Source: Trichomonas vaginalis G3
Taxonomy: Eukaryota > Parabasalia > Trichomonadida > Trichomonadidae
NCBI RefSeq assembly: GCF_026262505.1
Contig: NC_067205.1
Coordinates: forward strand, 21,919,585-21,983,584
Direction of reading: 5' to 3'
Length of the DNA: 64,000 bases
Both the position numbers and the translations under genes were made by a program. The notes beneath the pieces were generated by a model, which saw only the letters and a list, made by a program, of their open reading frames with translations, was not told the DNA's origin and ran no database searches. This document shows, one piece after another, positions 37,253 to 44,565 of the stretch (positions are counted from its first letter, which is position 1; each line of letters starts with the position of its first letter).

Positions 37253-37468
37253 ATGGCTGCAGGTATATTTAAGAAACTGTGGGATAGAGTAAAAAGAGGA
37301 GCGAGTAAAGTTTGGGAAACATTGAAGAAGGGAGCAAATTGGGTATTTAAGAATAAAGAAGCAATTAGTGACATTGCTGAATCAATAACACCAAAAGCTG
37401 CCCCAATAAGAGAAGTTTTAAATAAAGGAGAAAAAGTTTATCAAAGACTACAATCGATACTAAGATAA
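37253..37468 (+). CDS. Small amphipathic protein 1, 71 aa, element A
   Basis: MAAGIFKKLWDRVKRGASKV continues WETLKKGANWVFKNKEA. It opens with a strong amphipathic basic helix with Trp and Phe on one face, then a second helix. The gene next door, on the other strand, opens with almost the same MAAGFFKKLWD. The pattern recalls the membrane-lytic N-terminus of adenovirus protein VI (LWSGIKNFG). Conserved in element B. A minor capsid protein that disturbs membranes is inferred. Confidence 0.65.
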   Translation: MAAGIFKKLWDRVKRGASKVWETLKKGANWVFKNKEAISDIAESITPKAAPIREVLNKGEKVYQRLQSILR

Positions 37469-37497
37469 AAATAATTTTAAAATAATTTATTTTTCCA

Positions 37498-37734
37498 CTA
37501 TCTACCTCCTATTTTATTAAGTATTCCTTCAGCAATTCCACCAATTGCGTTACCTGCTTGTGCTCCCATCGCCGGATTACCTGCTTTAGTACCTAATACC
37601 CCACCTATGATAGTTCCTGCCGTTTTCGCTACTGGTGCCAAAAAGTTTGCAACGGGTTTAATAACCTTTTTATAAACCCAACCCGCAGCTTTCTTAATTC
37701 CATCCCATAATTTTTTAAAGAATCCTGCCGCCAT
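37498..37734 (-). CDS. Small amphipathic glycine-rich protein 2, 78 aa, element A
   Basis: MAAGFFKKLWDGIKKAAGWV is followed by KPVANFLAPVAKTAGTIIGG and a glycine-zipper tail (NAIGGIAEGILNKIGGR). The front is an amphipathic helix shared with the convergent neighbour; the back is a small-residue hydrophobic helix able to sit in a membrane. It is highly conserved in element B. A protein-VI-like or internal membrane-active capsid protein is inferred. Confidence 0.65.
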   Translation of the reverse strand: MAAGFFKKLWDGIKKAAGWVYKKVIKPVANFLAPVAKTAGTIIGGVLGTKAGNPAMGAQAGNAIGGIAEGILNKIGGR

Positions 37735-37800
37735 TTCTGATTTAACATTAATTAAAAAATATATTTCATCACTTATATTCTAATTTTTATTTAATGATAA

Positions 37801-38169
37801 ATGAAACCGATTTTAAAAATAAATGAAACAGAGGAGGAAGAAATAAATGAAAGTGAAAATGTTCAACAAAAAATAAACGTTGTTAAACCAATTACTGAAA
37901 TAAAAATTTTTTCATCTGTTGATGAATTTAATGACTATTATGCTAATAATAAAAAATTATTTGAAGAATTGACAACGTGTAAATTGAATAAAATGTTTAA
38001 AGTTGATGGATTCAAAATTTCAAAAATAAAAGGGGTGGTTAGTTTGAAATCTATTCCCCAATCAAGAATCACATCATTAATGAAAATTGATGATTTAACA
38101 AAAAGAATAGAAGAGATTGAAGAAAGAATAAATCAAATAATTGATTTCATAAATTCAAATAATCATTAG
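37801..38169 (+). CDS. Charged protein with helical tail, 122 aa, element A
   Basis: Starts MKPILKINETEEEEINESEN after TTTTTATTTAATGATAAATG. An acidic front is followed by FFSSVDEFNDYYANNKKL-like helical sequence and a C-terminal coiled coil (DDLTKRIEEIEERINQIIDF). The last part runs across the inner edge of the right TIR, so the left TIR carries a copy of its end. It overlaps the TIR gene tail to tail. Function is unknown. Confidence 0.55.
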   Translation: MKPILKINETEEEEINESENVQQKINVVKPITEIKIFSSVDEFNDYYANNKKLFEELTTCKLNKMFKVDGFKISKIKGVVSLKSIPQSRITSLMKIDDLTKRIEEIEERINQIIDFINSNNH

Positions 38170-38534
38170 TTTCAATTTCTTCTTCTCGTTTATGAGGTCT
38201 TTGATTATGACTCCATTGATTCCATGAAATTAAATATTCTTTATCATTATATTTATACCTCATTAGCTTATTTTGGCTTTCATATTCATTTAATAATTCA
38301 CAATCTTCATTTTTAAATTGAAGTTTAACCCATTCAGGATTTAAACAATGTTTAATTAATCGCGGAATATCTAACATCATCTATATATAGCTTCTTTTAT
38401 AAAAGATAAAAAAGAATTTATTTTAAAATTAATGCATAATTTTTTTTAATGATTTATAAATAAATATATTTTAATACATCGTCTATATATAGATGAAACA
38501 ATAAAGGTCACACAACCCGCACTCACCTACTACT
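38053..38534. repeat. Right terminal inverted repeat of element A
   Basis: Mirror of the left TIR, ending CCCGCACTCACCTACTACT at the target duplication. It contains the TIR gene on the minus strand and the end of the charged-protein gene. Confidence 0.9.
38147..38380 (-). CDS. TIR-encoded protein, short form, 77 aa (right copy)
   Basis: Same 77-residue sequence as in the left TIR, with one copy of the LNPEW...EDCELLN...SWNQW domain. It points inward from the element end, as its partner does. See the left copy for reasoning. Confidence 0.65.
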   Translation of the reverse strand: MMLDIPRLIKHCLNPEWVKLQFKNEDCELLNEYESQNKLMRYKYNDKEYLISWNQWSHNQRPHKREEEIETNDYLNL

Positions 38535-38540
38535 ATTCGA
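38535..38540. repeat. Target-site duplication, right of element A
   Basis: ATTCGA, identical to the left copy; host sequence resumes immediately after it. Confidence 0.9.
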
Positions 38541-39832
38541 ATGGCTATTACGAGCATGTTAGATAAAAAGCACATAATTAATGTAAACTCGATAAAAATC
38601 ATATCATTTACTTATAAAAGCATATGACTAAATTACAATTCCTCAAACAAAGTAACTCTTTACAATTTTTGATATTACTACTCTCAGTATTGATAGGAGG
38701 GTATAGAAAGGAGATTTTGGCAAACAAAAGAAAGTTTCTATTAGAAGATTTGGAAAAGGTGACCAAACTATTTTTTGAAAGTCCGCCATAACTTTAATGG
38801 TACTATTTCAGCGTGTACAATGAATACAAAAATTCTAAGAGTGCCACATAAAATAGTACTTTAGACTTGAGTTAATGCTACCAAGCAAATGTTAAAAAGA
38901 TGACTTTAGTGTTTTGATAATCAAAGATTAAAATCATTATTGTCTAAATCAATAATCATAACGACAGAAGTTAATGTTTTTTCATCAGTGCTTTAAATCC
39001 ACTTTTAAAAGTATACCTCAAAAATCAAAATATCAAAAAAAATTGGCCGATAGGTTTGGCTTTAATTTTTGTCTGCTTTTATGATTTGATATGGATGTTA
39101 TAATTTTAAAAGTTGAGCCAAATTCACCAATAGATTTTTGAGATTTGCAAATACTCAATAATTTTCAGCGTGTTATCTTTTATTAAAAGAACTATTTGGT
39201 TTCAGTATCATATAAATTGATATTTACTTTCTATTTGAACCTTCATTTAGCTAATGATTTAATAATACAGATTTCATCTAGTCCTTATAAGAGAATTTTG
39301 AATTTGTTATAATAAAAAACAAACAGATATAGCTTACACTTCTATAATAAAGATACCTTTTATAGAAATCAGTATGAAATGTGTTTTGGCTTATTGGAAG
39401 CATATCAGACATAATCGCCATAATCAAAAAATCTATATACCCAATAAGTAATAAATTTGTCGATATAGATTTTCCATAAAATTAGTTTTTAGTCTGATCT
39501 TAAAATAAATTTAATTTTTTATAAAAAAAATCACATTTAAAAGTACCTTTTTAGTAGCTCGAAATCCTGTTGGTGGATTTGGGGCGTACTTCAAAATTAG
39601 CTTTTCTTCTACATATGCAAGCTATATTTTAAATATGGGGCAAATCGGATCGGCGAAAGGAGTTTAGTTACCTTTAGATTTGGATTTTATGATTAACACA
39701 CTGAGACCAAGAATATAAATATATGATCTCATTGAAGATTCTAAGAGAATCACTTGAAATTGTGCTAACTCTGCAAAAAAATTTCGGCTTATAAATTATA
39801 GATGCATTTATGTAATTAAAAGAATTGCATTG
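38541..39832. other. Host intergenic DNA
   Basis: AT-rich, without a coding frame, repeat array or element-type promoter that I can recognise. It lies downstream of the PARP gene and right of element A. Confidence 0.6.
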
Positions 39833-41503
39833 TTATATTTCTATTTCCTTGTCTAATCTTTCACTAACATACCTTACATTATCAGAATTTCTTTTTCCTT
39901 CATCTGCATAATAGTTCAACACATCAGAGAGGGCAGGAATTCGTTTGAATTTTTGAACTAAAGTATTGAACTCAGCCGTTTTTACGTTAATGAACAAGAA
40001 TCTTACAATGCACAGTTTTTCATTCGTTAATGTATGACAAAAGTTTGAGTGCTCAGTTAAGTACTTCTCATCATTAATTACTTCGCACAAAGCGATCATA
40101 TTAAAATTTTTGTTAACACTGAGCTTTGACGCCTTGTAAACATTCTGTGATTGATGCATATAGCACGATGAAATACCAATATGCTTAGCAAAGTAGATTC
40201 CATCACCATGTCTATTTCCATTTTTCATCAGTTTGGTTCCTGAACAGTTTTTGAGGCCATTTCTTAGTATTGAATACCATCTGTCACTTCCAGAACCATG
40301 CCAAAGATATATACTGCCATATTTTTGTTTTAATTTTTTGAATTCTTCTTCTTTTTGGACGCTTGAAATCAGTGTCAAGAATTGAAACCGCGCATTAATC
40401 TCATTTATCTTCAATTCATTCGGCAATGCCAAAAAATGACTCTTATTTGTCAACAAGATCCATTTAATGAGTTCATATGCGTCAATTCCTATTCTTTGGC
40501 AGAGTTCCTGATCAGAATTGAAACTTCTTAATACATCCACACTAGGAAGTTCATTAAAAATAGAAATCATTTTTTGTATTGAAAATTTCGGTGGAGCAGG
40601 ATCAAGAAAATGGCCTATTGCTGTAGAAAACATAGTTAAAAGTAGATCAGCCACAATTGGATCACGCTTAATTTCTTGTAAAACAGTAGTTCCAATTCCT
40701 ATTGATTCGAAAAGGCTTCTACACATCTCACCTTCACAAAGAGTTGGCTTTATTGTAGGTTCGATCAATGGTTTGCGACAAATACAACAATGATCCGTCA
40801 AATCCAAATAAATATCCACAATTTCAAGGACAAGATAAAGAATTGGACAGTCAGAGTAAGATAGTAACGGATTTGATGATGAATACTTCATAGAATAGCC
40901 TGTTGGAAGTAATCCGGTTCGAAGTAAGTTTATTGCATCTTGCAGTTTACCATTAACTTGTTCTAGAGCAGAATTTGCTTGATTCTCTGTGAACCCAAGA
41001 CCTGTAATCTCATTTACTATTAATTTGTCATACTTTGATTTTGAGGCAAGAAGAAATGGTTTTGATCTATAATATTCTTTAACTTTGTAGTTCTGGGAAA
41101 AGAATCTTTCAAATAAACCTTTAACTAAGTTAATTCCAACAAAATGTGATTTGTATACTGGGTGTTCAACTTTAATTAACTTCGGTGGCTTGCACCAGTC
41201 ATAATCACTTAACCTAATTCGTATTTCCAAAAGAATAGGAGAGCAGCCTAAATTAAGAATGCTTTGCAATGAATAGGGAAGAACATTTGTTAAAAGCTTT
41301 ATGATTATTAAGTCATTTTCTTTGCTATAAAAGATTTCATTATATGGTCTAATTGCACAGTAATTAAAGATACAAGTGTTTAATTCTGCGTATTTGTAAA
41401 ACTCTGTTGTATCAGGTGAATCATCTACAATCAATACTTCCTCGTCGTCTTCCTCTTCCCAAACTTCTTCTTCATACTCGTAGTATTCGACTTCTTCAAT
41501 CAT
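39833..41503 (-). CDS. PARP6/8-like mono-ADP-ribosyltransferase (host)
   Basis: 556 residues, intronless. Order: an acidic Glu-rich N-terminus (1-30); a UBA-like three-helix segment about 160-197 (IVNEITGLGFTENQANSALE); a Cys cluster at about 239-261 (HCCICRKPL, then CEGEMCRSLFESIGIGTTVL), typical of PARP6/8; a catalytic domain about 385-510 with LWHGSGSDRWYSILRNGL (His402) and HGDGIYFAKH (Tyr437), ending CIVRFLFIN. It should transfer ADP-ribose from NAD to proteins; lack of a clear third-position Glu favours mono-transfer. TCATT stands about 8 bases before the ATG, like the trichomonad initiator. It is squeezed between two Polintons but looks intact. Confidence 0.88.
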   Translation of the reverse strand: MIEEVEYYEYEEEVWEEEDDEEVLIVDDSPDTTEFYKYAELNTCIFNYCAIRPYNEIFYSKENDLIIIKLLTNVLPYSLQSILNLGCSPILLEIRIRLSDYDWCKPPKLIKVEHPVYKSHFVGINLVKGLFERFFSQNYKVKEYYRSKPFLLASKSKYDKLIVNEITGLGFTENQANSALEQVNGKLQDAINLLRTGLLPTGYSMKYSSSNPLLSYSDCPILYLVLEIVDIYLDLTDHCCICRKPLIEPTIKPTLCEGEMCRSLFESIGIGTTVLQEIKRDPIVADLLLTMFSTAIGHFLDPAPPKFSIQKMISIFNELPSVDVLRSFNSDQELCQRIGIDAYELIKWILLTNKSHFLALPNELKINEINARFQFLTLISSVQKEEEFKKLKQKYGSIYLWHGSGSDRWYSILRNGLKNCSGTKLMKNGNRHGDGIYFAKHIGISSCYMHQSQNVYKASKLSVNKNFNMIALCEVINDEKYLTEHSNFCHTLTNEKLCIVRFLFINVKTAEFNTLVQKFKRIPALSDVLNYYADEGKRNSDNVRYVSERLDKEIEI

Positions 41504-41508
41504 TTTAA

Positions 41509-41513
41509 AATGA
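41509..41513 (-). promoter_or_regulatory. Initiator-like TCATT before the PARP gene
   Basis: On the coding strand the sequence is TTTTCATTTTAAAATG. TCATT fits the trichomonad initiator TCA(C/T)(A/T) at its usual short distance from the start codon. Most element genes lack this motif. Confidence 0.45.
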
Positions 41514-41616
41514 AAATCGGAAAAGTCTCAATTCAATCAAAAATTTTCAATATTAATTCAATTCCATTCTATTAGATGCTTGAATTCTTGCAATATTTAT
41601 TAAAATATTTTTGAAA

Positions 41617-41622
41617 AACGTC
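41617..41622. repeat. Target-site duplication, left of element B
   Basis: AACGTC, repeated exactly at 62,842-62,847. Confidence 0.9.
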
Positions 41623-42439
41623 AGTAGTATATGAGTGCGGGTTGTGTGACTTTTTTTGTAACATCTATATATAGACGATGCATTAAAATATTTATATACT
41701 AAACACATTAAAAAATTAACATTAATTTTAAAATAATTTATTTTTTTATCTTTTATAAAAGAAGCTATATATAGATGATGTCAGATATTCCGCGATTAAT
41801 TAAACATTGTTTAAATCCTGAATGGGTTAAACTTCAATTTAAAAATGAAGATTGTGAATTATTAAATGAATATGAAAGCCAAAATAAGCTAATGAGGTAT
41901 AAATATAATGATAAAGAATATTTAATTTCATGGAATCAATGGAGTCATAATCAAAGACCTCATAAACGAGAAGAAGAAATTGAAAATAATGAAATGGAAA
42001 TCATTGATGACATTCAAGAGGATGGAATTCCTAAATTTTGTAGAAAAACCTTTAGGACTAAGTTAGGAGCATATAAACGTAGAGTATTAAATCCTGAATA
42101 TCTTAAACATCAATTTAAAAAGGAAGACTGTGAATTATTAAACGCTAATGAATATGAAAATGCTAAATCAAAACTGAGATATAAATATATTGGAAGTGAT
42201 GAAAGGTGTAAAGATAAAGATAAAGTTTATTCAGTTTCATATAATAACTGGCACACGTTAGGGATAAGAAAACATTTAGGAGATTATGGTAAAAGTTCTG
42301 AATTCTTCAAATCTAGTATATACGAGAGAGTAAAAGAAATCAGATATAATTATCATTCATGAATGAAAAATAAACTTTAAAAATTCATGTCTTACATTTT
42401 TTGAATAATTTATTTTTTTAATTCGTATGAAAATGAGTG
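41623..42439. repeat. Left terminal inverted repeat of element B
   Basis: 817 bases mirrored at 62,025-62,841. It holds the whole TIR gene, a T-rich promoter and the first four codons of the next gene inward. The two copies then part in mid-codon, so the TIR supplies promoter and start codon to two different genes. Confidence 0.93.
41775..42362 (+). CDS. TIR-encoded two-repeat protein, 195 aa (left copy)
   Basis: Starts MMSDIPRLIKHCLNPEWVKL after the palindrome CTATATATAG. Two tandem copies of one domain: residues about 13-58 (LNPEWVKLQFKNEDCELLNE ... SWNQWSHNQ) and about 97-160 (LNPEYLKHQFKKEDCELLNA ... SYNNWHTLG), each ending with an aromatic-Asn-x-Trp motif, joined by an acidic linker. 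No known family is recognised. Two similar domains in a protein encoded within the TIR would suit a factor that binds the ends or dimerises; this is speculation. The right copy differs by about one residue. Confidence 0.75.
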   Translation: MMSDIPRLIKHCLNPEWVKLQFKNEDCELLNEYESQNKLMRYKYNDKEYLISWNQWSHNQRPHKREEEIENNEMEIIDDIQEDGIPKFCRKTFRTKLGAYKRRVLNPEYLKHQFKKEDCELLNANEYENAKSKLRYKYIGSDERCKDKDKVYSVSYNNWHTLGIRKHLGDYGKSSEFFKSSIYERVKEIRYNYHS

Positions 42440-43539
42440 TCAAGACTAACGACGTTAAAAAATTGGGATTCACAAACGAGGAAATAAAGGATATATTAGA
42501 GGAGGCGAGTTATGAAGTTAATAAATATTATTTAAGAAATTGTCAAAAATTCGCGGAGTTATTAAATGATTTAGATTATGATGGAAAAATGAATAAAGAT
42601 GATGTTATAAATTTCTTATATCCCACATCTGAAGAAGAAAAACCTAAAGAACCTGATGTTTTCCCTGAATATTATGAAGAACGGATTAAAGATGATGAAT
42701 ATGATGAAATTGAAAGACTGGAAAAAATAAGAGATGAAATAGATGAAAAAATTAAGGAATTAAGAGAAGTTGAAAAATATAATGAGAATGAAGTAGAGGG
42801 TTTAATGAATATCCCAGCTTCAGAATCAGAAGTTCAAAAATCTCATGAAGAAAGATATAAAAATTACTTTTTGGAATCTACTAAAAATTTATTAGATGGT
42901 GAAATAGATGAAACACTTTCAGAAGAAGGCACAAAATTTATTCATAAACATAAGTTACAATTTATTGACGATGGAGATTATCCATGTATATTACTTTCAC
43001 CTCCTCTTGATTCTGAAAAATTCAAAAAAGCACTGAAAAATGTAACATATGCAACAAATACGATTAAGAAAGAAGACCATGATATTTACACAAATTATTA
43101 TTTAAATAAATGTGCAGGTGTTGATAAAGTTTTTGATTTGTTAGATAAAATATCAAAAGAAACAATTGGTACATATAAAATTTTATGCGATTGTGGTTTC
43201 ATTATTGAAGATACTAATAATGTTTCATATGAAAGAACAGCACCGAAGGAAGACGAAGTTGAAAGGTCTATACCATTCGTTATTAAGAATATAAAAGATA
43301 TGAAAACTTATAAACATTATATTTATTCATTTATTTCAGAAAAAATGGAAGCAACCCATAAAACATCATCTCATCATTTTATAGCTATTCATACATTCCT
43401 TTTCAAAGTTGTGAAATTAAATAAGACAGGAATTAGATTTAATGTATCAGGGTACGCATTCTTGAGTAAATTAAAATGTATTCGTCACGTCGCAGATGAT
43501 AAAAATTTATGTGTTCTTAATTCATTTTATGGACTTTAG
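42427..43539 (+). CDS. Unrecognised acidic protein, 370 aa, element B
   Basis: The start MKMSVKTNDVKKLGFTNEEI lies inside the TIR edge. Residues about 48-59 (DLDYDGKMNKDD) look like a single EF-hand loop; an acidic coiled coil follows (EIERLEKIRDEIDEKIKELR). The back half is globular with a DCGF segment and ends in KNLCVLNSFYGL. It lies just before the polymerase gene on the same strand, where some Polintons have a polymerase front domain, so it might act with the polymerase. It is absent from element A. Confidence 0.5.
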   Translation: MKMSVKTNDVKKLGFTNEEIKDILEEASYEVNKYYLRNCQKFAELLNDLDYDGKMNKDDVINFLYPTSEEEKPKEPDVFPEYYEERIKDDEYDEIERLEKIRDEIDEKIKELREVEKYNENEVEGLMNIPASESEVQKSHEERYKNYFLESTKNLLDGEIDETLSEEGTKFIHKHKLQFIDDGDYPCILLSPPLDSEKFKKALKNVTYATNTIKKEDHDIYTNYYLNKCAGVDKVFDLLDKISKETIGTYKILCDCGFIIEDTNNVSYERTAPKEDEVERSIPFVIKNIKDMKTYKHYIYSFISEKMEATHKTSSHHFIAIHTFLFKVVKLNKTGIRFNVSGYAFLSKLKCIRHVADDKNLCVLNSFYGL

Positions 43540-44335
43540 CCCTGGACTTTAAAAAAATAAACTTTATTTTTATTTATTTTTTAATTTTTTATTCTTACAT
43601 AAATGAACAAAAACGGAACAGCTAAAATGAATGATAATCAAATAAGAGCCGAAGGTAGAAGGTTATTTAAACGCTTCTATAACATTCCTGATGGTGTTAA
43701 TCCTAAAACTCGTAGAAGTTATTTAAATGAAGCCATAGATGCATATGAAGGATTTGACATTTCATCAGAAAGTGAGAGGTTAGCAAGAATGTTAAACGTT
43801 AATATTTTTTTATTATTGTGACCCTCAACCAGAAGACGTAGACATAAATAAGGTAGACTTTCCATTAGTGGAATCAATAATGATAGATCCAGAATTTGAA
43901 ACAGTAAATATTTTATTAACACAGAGTCCATGTGGAAAACTTCACGCTGACAGAATTACAGACGTTGAAGCACTCACAGGATATAAAGTTTGCCCCTTTT
44001 GCAAAGAAGAAGTATATTCTATCCGTGATGACCCAGAAAGGAAAAACCAAAGAAGATTTTTAAAGCATTGTGAGAAATGTAAAGAAAATAATGGAAGATT
44101 AATTCAAGACGTTCAATTGCAAAACACACAACAACCATATGCACCACATATCACGAAACAGAAGATATATCAATGGCTATTAGCACAATTTGCAGGAATA
44201 TTATAAACCAACAAGATATTATATTACTTTTGACTTCGAAACATTAGAGACTAAAGAAGAACTTCAACTTTCTGAATGTGCAACTTTGAACGCTTACTTA
44301 AAACCATTTATGGTATCATCAACTGTCAAAATAAA

Positions 44336-44400
44336 GCCGCAAACGGACTCTTTGAGTCCTGAAGGTCTTTCAGACCGAAGCGGCGAGGTCGTAGACCGTG
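44336..44400. repeat. Cloverleaf-like palindromic insert in polB
   Basis: GCCGC (44,336-44,340) pairs with GCGGC (44,380-44,384), enclosing GGACTC-TTT-GAGTCC and GGTCT-TTC-AGACC; GGTC-GTA-GACC follows. It is in frame within polB, between the exonuclease start and the next conserved block, adding a polar Pro/Ser/Asp/Gly-rich loop. It is much more GC-rich than its surroundings. Confidence 0.75.
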
Positions 44401-44530
44401 ATAAAACATTTACGAGGAATTTTTGCTTAACATCAAGTGATTCGTTCATCTCTGATTGGATTGAATTTTTATTTTCAACCTGTTCATTAGTTGCTAAATC
44501 AAATATTGAACAATATGAAGAATTAATGAA

Positions 44531-44565
44531 GCCGCAAACGGACCAAACGGCGGGGACTTTGTCCC
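44531..44565. repeat. Second palindromic insert in polB
   Basis: It begins GCCGCAAACGGAC exactly like the insert about 195 bases earlier, has GCCG/CGGC arms and a GGGAC-TTT-GTCCC hairpin, and stays in frame. The shared opening shows the two inserts are one family. Confidence 0.7.

Larger units (their letters stand above)
22878..38534. mobile_element. Polinton/Maverick element A, nearly whole
   Basis: This is a 15.66-kb element bounded by inverted repeats that begin AGTAGTAGGTGAGTGCGGG and by a perfect 6-bp target duplication. Order: TIR gene, polymerase remnant, integrase, two small genes, T5orf172 gene, primase-helicase between inverted repeat arrays, fibre, minor proteins, ATPase, capsid protein, two amphipathic proteins, a charged protein, TIR gene. 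It is closely related to element B. The two TIR copies differ at hardly any position, so insertion or TIR homogenisation was recent. It looks whole apart from the polymerase and about one other break. Confidence 0.95.

Noticed and set aside
38541-39832. A further decayed element between A and the PARP gene
   Set aside because: No frame, repeat word or promoter typical of the elements was found there.
42568-42606. Functional calcium-binding EF-hand in the 370-aa element B protein
   Set aside because: Only one loop-like DxDxDG stretch is present without a clear partner hand, so calcium binding is not claimed.
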